Both the position numbers and the translations under genes were made by a program. 64,000 nucleotides of DNA from DAOVFN01 sp964607835 (lineage in GTDB: Archaea; Aenigmatarchaeota; Aenigmatarchaeia; QMZP01), in the NCBI GenBank assembly GCA_964607835.1, contig CAZSLL010000003.1, forward strand, positions 1 to 64,000, in the 5' to 3' direction. The notes beneath the pieces were generated by a model. The model worked only from the letters and a program-made list of their open reading frames with translations, did not search any database and was not told the origin of the DNA. This document shows, piece after piece, positions 41,571 through 49,818 of this stretch. Each line of letters starts with the position of its first letter. The first letter of the stretch is position 1.

Positions 41571-41936
41571 TTATTCCTTATTTCCCACAAACGCTCGTAG
41601 CTTCCTTATGGTCCTGTTGCTCAGGACGTGCTCTGCCAGGCATGCATCGTGCAGAGCGGTCTTCTCGTCAACGCCCAGGCTCGTGAAGAACCTTGCCAGG
41701 AGCTTGTGCTTCTCGTACGTCTTCCTGCCTATTGCCCTGCCCCTCTGGCTCAGTGTAACAGGACCGTATCGCTCGTATGTTATGAGCCCCCTGGCCGCGA
41801 GCTTCTTCATGGCCCCTGTGACGCTGGGCATGCTTATTCCCAGGTGGGATGCTATGTCGCTGACCTTCACTGGCCCGCTTCTCTCCAGTATGAACATGGC
41901 CTCAAGATAGTCCTCAGCGCTCTGCGAAAGCTCCAT
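41571..41936 (-). CDS. DtxR/MntR-family metal-dependent regulator
   Basis: A 121-residue protein: winged helix-turn-helix (SAEDYLEAMFILERSG...VKVSDIASHLGISMPSVTGAM) and a metal-binding/dimerisation domain (KHKLLARFFTSLGVDEKTALHDACLAEHVLS) with His, Glu and Cys ligands. It lacks a C-terminal SH3 domain, as in MntR/TroR forms. It is the first gene of the feoA-feoB operon and very likely represses it when Fe(II) is plentiful. The A/T-rich area at 41940-41995 serves both this gene and the divergent zinc-ribbon gene and is the obvious operator site. Confidence 0.92.
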   Translation of the reverse strand: MELSQSAEDYLEAMFILERSGPVKVSDIASHLGISMPSVTGAMKKLAARGLITYERYGPVTLSQRGRAIGRKTYEKHKLLARFFTSLGVDEKTALHDACLAEHVLSNRTIRKLRAFVGNKE

Positions 41937-42026
41937 GCCATCATCCGCCTATTAAAAAGCCTGAGTATATTAGTCCCGCCTAACTTTTATAAAGCTTGCG
42001 GTGCAATAATCCACTGGTTGGTTCTG

Positions 42027-42218
42027 ATGGTAAGAATACCTGGATTCGGAAGGCGCGCAGGCTCTGGTGCGGGAAGGGGAAGGATGGGCGGCTTTTCTGC
42101 GGGCCCCGGCGGCCAGTGCGTGTGCCCCAAATGCGGTAAAAAGGTGGCACATCAGATAGGTACTCCCTGTTACGAGCACAAATGCCCTGAGTGCGGCGCC
42201 ACCATGACAAGAACCTAG
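42027..42218 (+). CDS. Small zinc-ribbon protein next to the iron operon
   Basis: A 63-residue protein: a Gly/Arg-rich N-terminus (FGRRAGSGAGRGRMGG) and a C-terminal double-Cys pair domain CVCPKCGKKVAHQIGTPC with CPECGATM, a rubredoxin/zinc-ribbon type site. Similar small proteins occur beside iron and redox genes in archaea. It is divergent from the DtxR regulator, so it may be under the same metal control. CTTTTATAAAG about 35 nt upstream is the likely TATA box. A longer upstream reading exists but lacks support. Confidence 0.75.
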   Translation: MVRIPGFGRRAGSGAGRGRMGGFSAGPGGQCVCPKCGKKVAHQIGTPCYEHKCPECGATMTRT

Positions 42219-42248
42219 ATCAATGCCCATAAAGAACCTGTCAGGAAC

Positions 42249-42932
42249 TCATTCCAGTCTCTTCTGCTTGGCCTGGATGGTAACCTCTCCGGTGTCTGCG
42301 TTCATGTTTATCATGTCCCCGTGCTTTATGAGGCTCGTGGCGTTTCCAGTCCCTATTACAGCAGGGAACCCGTTCTCTCTCGCCAGTATGGCCATGTGGC
42401 AGAGTCTCCCTCCCTGGTCAGTGACCACACCCCTTGTCCTGAGAAGCCCCTCTGCTATACCTGGCTCGGCGTGCTCAAGAACAGCGATGCTGTCCTCGGG
42501 TGCCTTGTGAGCGGGGTTCCTGTCGTCCACAAGATACGCCGAACCCGATACCATGCCCCCTGATATGGGGGTTCCCCTGACCTCGTGCCCGTTTCCGGGC
42601 TTCCTCTCCGCGAAATCCATGTCCTTCATGTGGGCTATGGCATGGCTGAATGCCCTCGGGAAGCTGATGCCCCGAACCTTCATGAGCAGGAGCAGCTGCA
42701 CCAATGCCTGGCTGAACGCCACGGTCTCGGCCTCCTTGGTCTTGCTCTTCCTGTACCTTGTTATGGGGTTGTGCTTCTTGTCGTGGTATATGAATTTGGC
42801 GAGCTCCATCTGTCCCATGAAAACCGCAGCCCTGAAAAGGTCGCTGTGCTGGCTCTCGGGAAGGATGTCCAGCACCTCCTGGATCTCCCTCTCGAGCTCC
42901 TTTATTGTGACCCCTGAAAAATTCCTTTCCAT
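42249..42932 (-). CDS. PEP-utilising mobile (phosphohistidine) domain fused to a MazG-like helical domain
   Basis: A 227-residue protein. The C-terminal half (about 125-222) is a swivelling phosphohistidine domain as in PEP synthase/PPDK: GTPISGGMVSGSAYLV, then VVTDQGGRLCHMAILARENG with the phosphorylatable His (about residue 184) and PAVIGTGNAT. No ATP-grasp or PEP-binding domain is present. The N-terminal half (1-115) is all-helical (LELAKFIYHDKK..., QALVQLLLLMKVRG) and looks like a MazG-type NTP pyrophosphohydrolase fold, but clear metal-binding Glu/Asp sets are not obvious. The combination is unusual; role unknown. Confidence 0.75.
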   Translation of the reverse strand: MERNFSGVTIKELEREIQEVLDILPESQHSDLFRAAVFMGQMELAKFIYHDKKHNPITRYRKSKTKEAETVAFSQALVQLLLLMKVRGISFPRAFSHAIAHMKDMDFAERKPGNGHEVRGTPISGGMVSGSAYLVDDRNPAHKAPEDSIAVLEHAEPGIAEGLLRTRGVVTDQGGRLCHMAILARENGFPAVIGTGNATSLIKHGDMINMNADTGEVTIQAKQKRLE

Positions 42933-42981
42933 TGGTCAGTTTTGGGAGATAGTATTTTTATATCCAATACAAATCTTCTTA

Positions 42982-44019
42982 ATGAAAGAGGCCATGTTCT
43001 GGAAGCCCCTGGATGAAAACGCGGTTCAGTGCTTCCTGTGCCCACGGGAATGCAGAATCCCGGAGGGAAAGGAGGGCTTCTGCGGGGTGAGGCACAACCA
43101 GGCAGGAAGGCTCCAGAGCCTGGTGTACGGGAAGCTGTGTTCCATGAGCCTTGACCCCATAGAGAAGAAGCCCCTCTACCATTTCGCCCCGGGCTCGAGG
43201 TGCCTCTCGGTGTGTACCGTGGGCTGCAACCTTGACTGCTCGTTCTGCCAAAACTGGGAGATATCCCATCCCAGGCTCATGAGCAGGCCGTCTGAGAGGG
43301 GAAGCACGCACATTCCCGGGCAGGACGTTCCGCCAGAAGCCATAGTCCAGGCCGCTAAGAGCATGGGTGCAGAGGGCATTGCCTACACCTACACAGAGCC
43401 CACCATATTCTTCGAGTACGCTCTTGACACCATGAAACTTGCCAGGAAGGCCGGGCTCTACAATGCATGGGTCTCAAACGGCTTCACTTCACTGGAGCCT
43501 GTCATGGAGGCCTCAAAGTACCTGGATGCCATAAACATAGACATAAAGGGAAGCGACAGCTTCTACCAGCGGCTATGCAACGCCCCGAGCGAGAAGGCCG
43601 TGAAGGCAGCGGCCAGGCTGTACAGGGAGCAGGGGGTCTGGGTGGAAACCACCACCCTGGTCATACCGGGCTACAACGACGACGAGAAGACCCTCAGGGG
43701 CATTGCCCGCTGGGTAAAGGCCAGGCTCGGCCCGGAGACGCCCATGCACTTCTCCAGGTTCCACCCTGACTTCAGGCTCAAGAGCATTGGCCCCACGCCT
43801 GCCTCCACGCTTGAGAAGGCATACAGCATAGCAAGGGAAGAGGGCCTGCACTATGTCTACGTGGGCAACGTTCCGGGGCACAGCAGCCTGAGGACAGAGT
43901 GCCCAAAATGCAGCAAGGTGCTGGTGGACAGGGGCTCTATGCCCGCAAGGCTCAGAGACTCCTGCACCTGCGGACACGTTCTAGCCCTGGCTGGCAAGCA
44001 GTGGATCAGATTGAAATAG
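42982..44019 (+). CDS. amrS: Radical SAM protein AmrS (AmmeMemoRadiSam system)
   Basis: A 345-residue radical SAM enzyme. The cluster motif CNLDCSFCQNW (CxxxCxxC, about residues 87-94) binds the SAM-coordinated [4Fe-4S]; the N-terminal CFLCPRECRIPEGKEGFCGVR and C-terminal CPKCSKVLVDRG Cys sets flank it. This matches the AmrS family found in archaea with AmmeMemo proteins (not seen here). Substrate unknown. The TATA-like TTTTTATATCC is centred about 26 nt before the ATG, so leaderless. Confidence 0.9.
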   Translation: MKEAMFWKPLDENAVQCFLCPRECRIPEGKEGFCGVRHNQAGRLQSLVYGKLCSMSLDPIEKKPLYHFAPGSRCLSVCTVGCNLDCSFCQNWEISHPRLMSRPSERGSTHIPGQDVPPEAIVQAAKSMGAEGIAYTYTEPTIFFEYALDTMKLARKAGLYNAWVSNGFTSLEPVMEASKYLDAINIDIKGSDSFYQRLCNAPSEKAVKAAARLYREQGVWVETTTLVIPGYNDDEKTLRGIARWVKARLGPETPMHFSRFHPDFRLKSIGPTPASTLEKAYSIAREEGLHYVYVGNVPGHSSLRTECPKCSKVLVDRGSMPARLRDSCTCGHVLALAGKQWIRLK

Positions 44020-44046
44020 TTTCCATGCAAAATATGAAGCGATGAC

Positions 44047-44433
44047 ATGATGTCAAAAATTCTCAAGGCAGAAAAGGACGAGGAGAACTCCTGCGTCGTG
44101 GTCACCACAGAGCTGGGCCAGGACTGGGTTAGCTGCGCGGAGTGCAGTTTCGGGGAGATGGAGTGCAGCTACCTCAGGAGCAAGTGGGGCATCAACCCCT
44201 GCCTCTACAGGAGGGGAGTGAGGCTCGGGAGGGGGCTGGAGCCTGACCCCAGGGACGTTGTCCGGATTGTCCAGAACAACCTGGCCGTGTACCAGAACAT
44301 GCTTGAGGACAAGGGCCCCTTCCTGAAGGCAGAGAGGGATATGCTTCAGGATTTCCTCAGTAACCAGTTCGGGGAGCTGGAGAGGGCAAAGGGAATGCTC
44401 TCGGGAAAGAGGCCTCCAAAGGGCAATGCTTAA
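44047..44433 (+). CDS. Hypothetical protein with N-terminal Cys cluster
   Basis: A 128-residue soluble protein. The N-terminal half has CVVVTTELGQDWVSCAECSFGEMECSYL and later NPCLYRR, giving five or six Cys that could bind a metal. The C-terminal half is helical and charged. It follows amrS by 27 nt on the same strand, so it may be an accessory protein in the same operon. No family recognised. The start could also be the next codon (ATG 44050). Confidence 0.7.
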   Translation: MMSKILKAEKDEENSCVVVTTELGQDWVSCAECSFGEMECSYLRSKWGINPCLYRRGVRLGRGLEPDPRDVVRIVQNNLAVYQNMLEDKGPFLKAERDMLQDFLSNQFGELERAKGMLSGKRPPKGNA

Positions 44434-44458
44434 ATAGCGCTCAGACAATAGTGAGTCC

Positions 44459-44893
44459 ATGGATGACAAGCTCAGGAAGCAGGAGGAAAAGAGGCTAAAG
44501 GAGGGCTGGATAAAGGCCACCATGATTATCGAGGTCCTTGCCGTTACTGAGGAGGCTGCGAAGTCTGCCCTTGAGAAGCATGTGGAGAAGATTAGCCAGG
44601 AGGAGAAGACCCTCGTCCTGGAGAAGAGGTTCCACGATTCAGTGGAAGTGGAGAAGCCCTTCAGGAACATAGAGAAGGCCTATTCCATTCTGGCTGACGT
44701 GGATTTCATGACCAGGGACCTGGACCAGATGGTCAAGATAGTGGTGTCCTACGCGCCCTCGAGCATCGAGATACTCGAGCCCGAGAAGCTCAAATTAGAC
44801 ATGGGAGAGGCCCAGGGCATTCTCAACTCCATGGCAGAGCTCATCCACAAGTTTGTCCAGTCAGGGATAGGCGGGGTAATGATTTCCAGCTAG
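44459..44893 (+). CDS. Conserved hypothetical archaeal protein
   Basis: A 144-residue protein of alternating strands and helices (WIKATMIIEVLAVTEEAAKSAL..., VVSYAPSSIEILEPEKLKLD...), with no Cys, no membrane segment. The pattern suggests a ferredoxin-like alpha/beta fold, and similar proteins are widespread in archaea without known function. It follows the Cys-cluster gene at 44047-44433 by 25 nt, so an operon with amrS is possible. Confidence 0.72.
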   Translation: MDDKLRKQEEKRLKEGWIKATMIIEVLAVTEEAAKSALEKHVEKISQEEKTLVLEKRFHDSVEVEKPFRNIEKAYSILADVDFMTRDLDQMVKIVVSYAPSSIEILEPEKLKLDMGEAQGILNSMAELIHKFVQSGIGGVMISS

Positions 44894-44974
44894 TCTCCCA
44901 TGCCAGGTCCATGTCCGGGGTCACCCTGTGCTCGGTTCCCTCATCATCGGACAGTTTAAGAAAATATTTCATGT

Positions 44975-45637
44975 TCACACCAGTATCCTCACGTCAGCCG
45001 CCCACACATTCTTTGAGTCCGCGAAAAGTGGGTTTATGTCAAGCTCCTGGATTTTCTTGCCTTTGCCCGTATTCTCCCAGACCATTTTCGAGACCTTCAT
45101 GAGGGTGAGCTCGAGCAGCCTGGTGTTCACGGGCTCCTCGCCCCTCACGCCCTCCAGGACACTGTAGCCCTTTATCTCCCTGACCATGCTGCTGGCGTCC
45201 CTCCTCTCCAGGGGCGCGAGCCTGAAGGACACGTCCTTGAGTACCTCCACGAATATGCCCCCCAGGCCAAACATTATGACAGGCCCGAACTGGGGGTCCT
45301 GCTTGGCCCCTATTATGACCTCCTTCGCGCCCTCCGGAACCATCCTCGACAGGGTCACTCCCTCGATCATGGCCTTTGGCTTGTGCTTCTTCGCGTTCCT
45401 CAGTATCTGCCCGTAGGCCTTCCTGGCAGAATCAGCGCTCTCCACGTTCAGGATCACGGCCTTTGCATCTGTCTTGTGCACAATATCAGGGCTTGAAACC
45501 TTCATTGCCAGGGGAAAGCCCAGCTTCTTGGCTGCCCTCGCTGCGGACTCCTCGCTCTTCGCCAGCCCGGTCCTTGGCGCAGGAATCCTGTACTTGTCAA
45601 GAAGCCGCTTCGTCTCCCTGTCAGAGAGCTTTTCCAT
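44975..45637 (-). CDS. acdB: ADP-forming acyl-CoA synthetase, beta (ATP-grasp) subunit
   Basis: A 220-residue ATP-grasp protein: DRETKRLLDKYRIPAP, MKVSSPDIVHKTDAKAV, the ATP/Mg loop GAKQDPQFGPVIMFGLGG and INPLF near the end. This is the stand-alone beta subunit of archaeal acetyl-CoA (acyl-CoA) synthetase, which makes ATP from acyl-CoA plus ADP, a hallmark of archaeal fermentation. The alpha (CoA-binding) subunit is not in the window. Divergent from the rhomboid gene. Confidence 0.92.
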   Translation of the reverse strand: MEKLSDRETKRLLDKYRIPAPRTGLAKSEESAARAAKKLGFPLAMKVSSPDIVHKTDAKAVILNVESADSARKAYGQILRNAKKHKPKAMIEGVTLSRMVPEGAKEVIIGAKQDPQFGPVIMFGLGGIFVEVLKDVSFRLAPLERRDASSMVREIKGYSVLEGVRGEEPVNTRLLELTLMKVSKMVWENTGKGKKIQELDINPLFADSKNVWAADVRILV

Positions 45638-45683
45638 GGCTTATTTTTATCCCGCTGCGTTATATTATTTATCCGGAGGATAC

Positions 45684-46430
45684 ATGCCCAACCTCGAGGA
45701 GCACCCCCTGACCTGGGGATTGATAATAATCAACGTCCTGGTATTCATAGTAATGTTCAGCCTCCCGAATCTGGAGGCAGCCTTCGGGCTCCTGTCCTTC
45801 TCGTGGGCCACCAAGCTCGAGGTCTGGAGATGGGTGACCAGCCTGTTCGTCCACGTCTCTGCATCCCACCTGTTCTTCAACATGCTGGGCCTGTTCTTCT
45901 TTGGCAAGGTTCTGGAGAAGGAAGTGAGCAGGGAATGGTTCCTCTCCATATACTTCGTGAGCGGCTTCCTGGGAAGCTTTGTTTACATGTTCACGAGCAT
46001 GGACCCGGTGGTGGGGGCCTCGGGCTGCGTGTTCGGGGTCATGGGCGCTGCCATGCTCCTGAACCCCATAAAGAGGATACACATTTACCTCTTCCCACTT
46101 CCCCTTGGTGTGGTGGCCATCGCCTTCGTGATTTTCGAGACCCTTGCCGTGTACTACCAGCCTGACCTTGTGGCAGAGACCAGCAATGTGGCCCACATCG
46201 CCCACCTCGGCGGCGTCATGACCGGGGCCATGTTCTCATTCTTCAACAACGTGAAACGCTCCCTCAAGGGCGTGCTCGTCCTTGGCATCTCCGTAGTGCT
46301 GCTCATCGTGCTTAGCCCTGTCTTTGCCCTCATCGCAGGCCTGGCCTCCATAGTGCTCGGCATCCTTGACGCCCTGGTGGGCTTCGTTCTCTACACCCTC
46401 GCGGGCCTGCTCTCCAGAATATGGGGCTAG
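45684..46430 (+). CDS. Rhomboid-family intramembrane serine protease
   Basis: A 248-residue membrane protein with six or seven hydrophobic helices. Family motifs: HLFFNMLGLFFFG, catalytic Ser in VVGASGCVFGVMGA (about residue 113) and catalytic His in VAHIAHLGG (about residue 170), so the Ser-His dyad is intact. Cleaves membrane-embedded substrates. The start at 45684 has GGAGGA 6 nt upstream; upstream in-frame codons overlap the divergent acdB gene. The run of nine G just after the stop could promote slippage or sequencing errors. Confidence 0.9.
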   Translation: MPNLEEHPLTWGLIIINVLVFIVMFSLPNLEAAFGLLSFSWATKLEVWRWVTSLFVHVSASHLFFNMLGLFFFGKVLEKEVSREWFLSIYFVSGFLGSFVYMFTSMDPVVGASGCVFGVMGAAMLLNPIKRIHIYLFPLPLGVVAIAFVIFETLAVYYQPDLVAETSNVAHIAHLGGVMTGAMFSFFNNVKRSLKGVLVLGISVVLLIVLSPVFALIAGLASIVLGILDALVGFVLYTLAGLLSRIWG

Positions 46431-46455
46431 GGGGGGGGATGAGAGGGTTGCATAC

Positions 46456-46560
46456 ATGACCGCTTTCGGTCCCAGGTACTGGATGCCCATACTCGAGGGC
46501 ATGGCCAACGTGGAAGTAATAGAAATAGGAAGGCCCAGAGAGGACCGGAAACACTTTTAG
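46456..46560 (+). CDS. Possible 34-residue peptide
   Basis: ATG at 46456 opens a short frame (MTAFGPRYWMPILEG...) ending at a TAG at 46558-46560, 25 nt after the rhomboid stop. Codon use looks normal for the genome but the length is too small for certainty. Nothing is known of it. Confidence 0.2.
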   Translation: MTAFGPRYWMPILEGMANVEVIEIGRPREDRKHF

Positions 46561-46756
46561 CCCATTCTGATATCAGGAGGGAGTGCTGCGGAACTCCAAC
46601 ACTATCCGGTGCTTTCAGCACCGGCAGACACTCCAGGGCGACATGCGCCCTCGAACAGACAGCTTCACTGCCATTAACTGTTAAAGTGCCCTATGCGGAG
46701 CCCCGCAGCTACCTGATACTTCCTCCCTGCTCATTCGCCGGGAGGCTGGTGGCAAA
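46561..46756. other. Noncoding, structured interval between rhomboid and ftsZ
   Basis: No gene is visible. Inverted repeats are prominent: GGAGTG (46580-46585) with CACTCC (46629-46634) enclosing CCGGTGC/GCACCGG (46606-46624); GGGCG/CGCCC just after; and CTGCGG with CCGCAG farther away. CACTTTTAGCC near 46551 could be a TATA box for an RNA starting at about 46578. It may encode a small structured RNA or serve as bidirectional terminator. Confidence 0.4.
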
Positions 46757-48163
46757 TCAGGCCCGGGTCACCATGGGTATCCCGAGCTCCTGGGAGAAGT
46801 CCTTTCTCTCCTCCTGCTTTGCCACCGGGCCGAGTATGTAGGGCGACTTCACACCGGTTATTATGGTTATCACCCGCAGCTTGCCCTTCCAGTCGTTGTT
46901 TATCCTCGCTCCCCAGATTACCTGGGCGTCGGGGTCCAGCTGCTTTGACACATACTCCCCTATCATGTTCACCTCGTCCAGCTTGAGGTCTGTTCCTCCT
47001 GTTATGTGGACGAGCGCTCCTGTTCCGCCATCGTAGTTGACCTCCAGTAGTGGGTTGGTCATGGCCTTGGTTACCGCTTCCTCGGCCCTGTTCTTGGTGT
47101 CAGACTCGCCGAATCCCACCGCAGCAACGCCGCCGCTGTGCATGATGGTCTTTACATCGGCATAGTCCAGGTTCACGAGGCTTGGCACGGCAATGGTCTC
47201 TGTGACGCCCTTTATTATGGTTGATATTAGGTTGTCAGCCACTCCGAATGCCTGGTCCAGGGGAAGGTCGCCCGCCACCTTGAGAAGCCTGTCGTTCTCA
47301 ATCACGATGACAGTGTCGCAAACCTGCCTGAGCTGGTAAAGGCCGTCCTCTGCCTTGCTTATCCTCGCGCCCTCTATCTTGAAGGGCATGGTGCAGCACC
47401 CGATAACGATGCAGCCAAGCTCCTTGGCAATCCTCGCTATCTCAGGGGCCGCTCCTGTCCCTGTTCCTCCGCCAAGCCCTGTCACCAGGTATATCATGTC
47501 CGTGTCAGAGAGGGCCTTCTTAATGTCTTTCTCAGACTCCTCTGCCGCCCTCTTTCCCACGTCCGGGTATCCGCCTGCTCCCAGGCCCCTGGTGAGCTCC
47601 TTCCCTATGAGCATCTTGCTGTGGGCCTTGGATATTGACAGGTGCTTGACGTCTGTGTTCACCGCCAGTGTGGAGGCTCCCTTGATTCCCATCTCAGTGA
47701 GCCTGCTTATGCAGTTGTTTCCTCCGCCTCCTGCTCCTATGATGGTTATCTTTGCCTCCTTCACGCTGAGCCCGAACTCGTCCTCCAGGCTCTTTGTCTG
47801 CTCCTCTCCAGTGAAGTTCGCGTACACCGGGGCATCGCTCTGCGCCTGCTGGGGCTGCTGTGCTGGCTGCCCGTATCCCTGGCCCTGCTGAGCCGGGGGC
47901 GTGAACTGCGCCAGTCCCTGGGCAGGCGTGTGCTGCGGCTCCTGCGCCGGCGGTGGCTGCGCCTCGTGTGCCGGTTCCTGTGGTTGCTGCTGGAAAGGGT
48001 CTCCTCTTTCAGGCTCCGGTGTGGGCATCTGGTATGGCATGCCCTGTGGAGGGCCCTGCGGCTCAGGCTCCTGTGCCTGCTGCGAACCCTGATACTCAGG
48101 GCTCTCAGCCTCCTTCTTTTCCCTGAAAGACCTTTCAAAAACTTCTTGCACCAATGACTCCAT
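46757..48163 (-). CDS. ftsZ: Cell division GTPase FtsZ with long Pro/Gln-rich N-terminal arm
   Basis: Tubulin-like protein that forms the division ring. The 468-residue protein has a normal FtsZ core (about 133-450) with IIGAGGGGNN, the tubulin signature GGGTGTGAAP, VIENDRLL and HITGG, and a short C-terminal tail (KDFSQELGIPMV) that fits a SepF-binding peptide. Unusually, the first 125 residues form a disordered Pro/Gln/Glu arm preceded by a short amphipathic helix (ESLVQEVFERSFREKK). GGAGGGAG precedes the ATG; TATA-like GGTATTTAAAAATG lies about 100 nt upstream, giving a leader of about 70 nt. Confidence 0.95.
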   Translation of the reverse strand: MESLVQEVFERSFREKKEAESPEYQGSQQAQEPEPQGPPQGMPYQMPTPEPERGDPFQQQPQEPAHEAQPPPAQEPQHTPAQGLAQFTPPAQQGQGYGQPAQQPQQAQSDAPVYANFTGEEQTKSLEDEFGLSVKEAKITIIGAGGGGNNCISRLTEMGIKGASTLAVNTDVKHLSISKAHSKMLIGKELTRGLGAGGYPDVGKRAAEESEKDIKKALSDTDMIYLVTGLGGGTGTGAAPEIARIAKELGCIVIGCCTMPFKIEGARISKAEDGLYQLRQVCDTVIVIENDRLLKVAGDLPLDQAFGVADNLISTIIKGVTETIAVPSLVNLDYADVKTIMHSGGVAAVGFGESDTKNRAEEAVTKAMTNPLLEVNYDGGTGALVHITGGTDLKLDEVNMIGEYVSKQLDPDAQVIWGARINNDWKGKLRVITIITGVKSPYILGPVAKQEERKDFSQELGIPMVTRA

Positions 48164-48322
48164 TTCTCTCCCTCCTGTTTTTAATCGCTTCCCTAAACGT
48201 TTTATCCAAACCTATGTTTTGGAAAGGCAGTTTTCGGGAACCGAAATCATTTTTAAATACCTTTTCCTAGTTTCATCAACATTCTTCAGAATAAGACAGA
48301 ATCCCCAAATTCACCTGGCAGA

Positions 48323-48408
48323 AACTCAATTCCCCAATTGAGTTGTGCGCCACTGCTTCTGATTCCCCCGAATCAGAGTTAACTGATACACTTGGTTCCC
48401 CAACCAAG
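48323..48408. repeat. Three hairpins with CCCC loops and unrelated stems, about 34-nt spacing
   Basis: Hairpins at 48323-48344 (stem AACTCAATT), 48358-48377 (stem TCTGATTC) and 48391-48408 (stem CTTGGTT) each have a CCCC loop (GGGG on the minus strand) and start 35 and 33 nt apart. The stems share no sequence but are perfectly paired. They lie between the DUF218 gene and the ftsZ promoter, both on the minus strand, so they may end the first transcript or mark a protein-binding array. Confidence 0.8.
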
Positions 48409-48453
48409 CGATATTATATTCAATTCCTGATTTATAAAAGAATACGTAGCCGC

Positions 48454-49086
48454 TCAGTAGGTTTCCTCGATTCTCCCGCCCAGCCTCTTTGCCCGCTTCC
48501 CGGCAGCGTACGCATCGTGTTCAGAGTAAAGCCAGCGGTGAAATTCCTTCACTGTCCGGATGCCCTTCCTGGCCTTCCTTAAGCCATCAAGGCTCTTTCT
48601 CTCCCTGGTCCGCTTGAGCTCCAGCAGCTCTTTGTCCATTCCGGTATCAGGAGCCTCCTCAAAACCCAGCACTATGCCCGGGGAGGGCTTCAGGCCGAAC
48701 ACCCACTCAAATGCCTCCCTTGTCCGCTCCATGTGGAATTCCGAGGTCATGACCAGCATGCTCTCCAAGCCCAGGGGCTCAGCATGCAGGACACGGCAGA
48801 ACCAGGCATTGCCAATGGTGTCTTTTGAGGCCTCCTCCGTTAGAATCCTCTCCGGCCTGATGCCCTTTCTGATGAGATACTCCGCTCCCGCACTGGACTC
48901 TGGGATGGGGAACCCCATGCTGTCAAGAACAGGGGGCTTGTTTGGCGTGACCCCGCTCAGGCAAATGAGGATTTCCCCTCCCTTCTGGACCTCCAGAGCA
49001 TGGTCGAACCTCGCCATTGCCCATGGGCTGAGCTTGCCCCTGCTGTCAATCCCTCCCCCTGGAATGGCTATGGCCTGCCATTGCAT
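48454..49086 (-). CDS. DUF218 (YdcF-like) protein
   Basis: A 210-residue protein with the ElyC/SanA/YdcF Rossmann-like pattern: AIAIPGGGIDSRGKLSPWAMARF at the N-terminus, ILICLSGVTP, a central EEASKDTIGNAW (conserved Glu/Asp/Asn) and VMTSEFHMERTREAF. Bacterial relatives act in envelope maintenance; the reaction is not known. No membrane anchor here, unlike many family members. Divergent from nnrE with overlapping promoters. Confidence 0.82.
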   Translation of the reverse strand: MQWQAIAIPGGGIDSRGKLSPWAMARFDHALEVQKGGEILICLSGVTPNKPPVLDSMGFPIPESSAGAEYLIRKGIRPERILTEEASKDTIGNAWFCRVLHAEPLGLESMLVMTSEFHMERTREAFEWVFGLKPSPGIVLGFEEAPDTGMDKELLELKRTRERKSLDGLRKARKGIRTVKEFHRWLYSEHDAYAAGKRAKRLGGRIEETY

Positions 49087-49118
49087 GATATATAATTCCC
49101 CTAAGCGAAGAAATATGC

Positions 49119-49796
49119 ATGCCCTCAATCCCCGAGTGCACGGTCGAGCAGATGCGCCAGGTTGATGAACTTATGGAGGGGGAGTTCTCTGTCTCCCCGC
49201 TCCAGCTCATGGAGCTTGCCGGCTTTGTCACGGCAAGGGCTGCAATGGACCTTTTCAGGCCGTCCCGGGTACTGGTCCTGGCGGGCAAGGGCAACAACGG
49301 CGGGGACGGTATGGCTGCGGCCAGGCACCTCCACTGCATGGGGGTTCGGGTGCAGGTAAGGCTGGCGGGAGACGTGCACAGGGAGCTCCCTGCCCTCCAG
49401 CTGGAGGCCTTGAACAAGCTTAAAATCCAAGTGGAGGACAAGCCCCTATTCCAGCCCGACTTAATTATAGACGCCCTGCTGGGGTACGGCGCCGAGGGCG
49501 AGCCCGGGGGAGGCGCGGCCCTGCTCATCCATGACGCCAGGAGGCTGTGCGTGCCTGTCCTCTCCGTTGACGTGCCTTCCGGGCTGGACGTGTCCGCGGG
49601 GAAATGGTTCGAGCCATGCTTCCGGGAAGCCACGGTGCTTACCCTGGGGCTCCCCAAGAAAGGCATGAAAAAAGACAGTGGGATAAAGCGCCTTCTTGTG
49701 GGAGACATAGGAATCCCGCCTGAGTGCTACCAGCGCATCGGCATCAATGCCCATCACATGTTCAGAAAAGGGTGCTATGAAGAAATAAAGGGCTGA
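49119..49796 (+). CDS. nnrE: NAD(P)H-hydrate epimerase (YjeF_N domain)
   Basis: Repairs damaged NAD(P)HX by interconverting R and S epimers. The 225-residue protein has SPLQLMELAG, the LVLAGKGNNGGDGMAAARHL loop, IIDALLGYG and the VPSGLDVSAG motif. It lacks the C-terminal dehydratase (NnrD) domain to which it is fused in many prokaryotes, so that partner must be elsewhere. GATATATAATT about 26 nt upstream supports a leaderless start. Confidence 0.93.
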   Translation: MPSIPECTVEQMRQVDELMEGEFSVSPLQLMELAGFVTARAAMDLFRPSRVLVLAGKGNNGGDGMAAARHLHCMGVRVQVRLAGDVHRELPALQLEALNKLKIQVEDKPLFQPDLIIDALLGYGAEGEPGGGAALLIHDARRLCVPVLSVDVPSGLDVSAGKWFEPCFREATVLTLGLPKKGMKKDSGIKRLLVGDIGIPPECYQRIGINAHHMFRKGCYEEIKG

Positions 49797-49818
49797 GCGT
49801 GAAATGCCGTTAAGGCCT

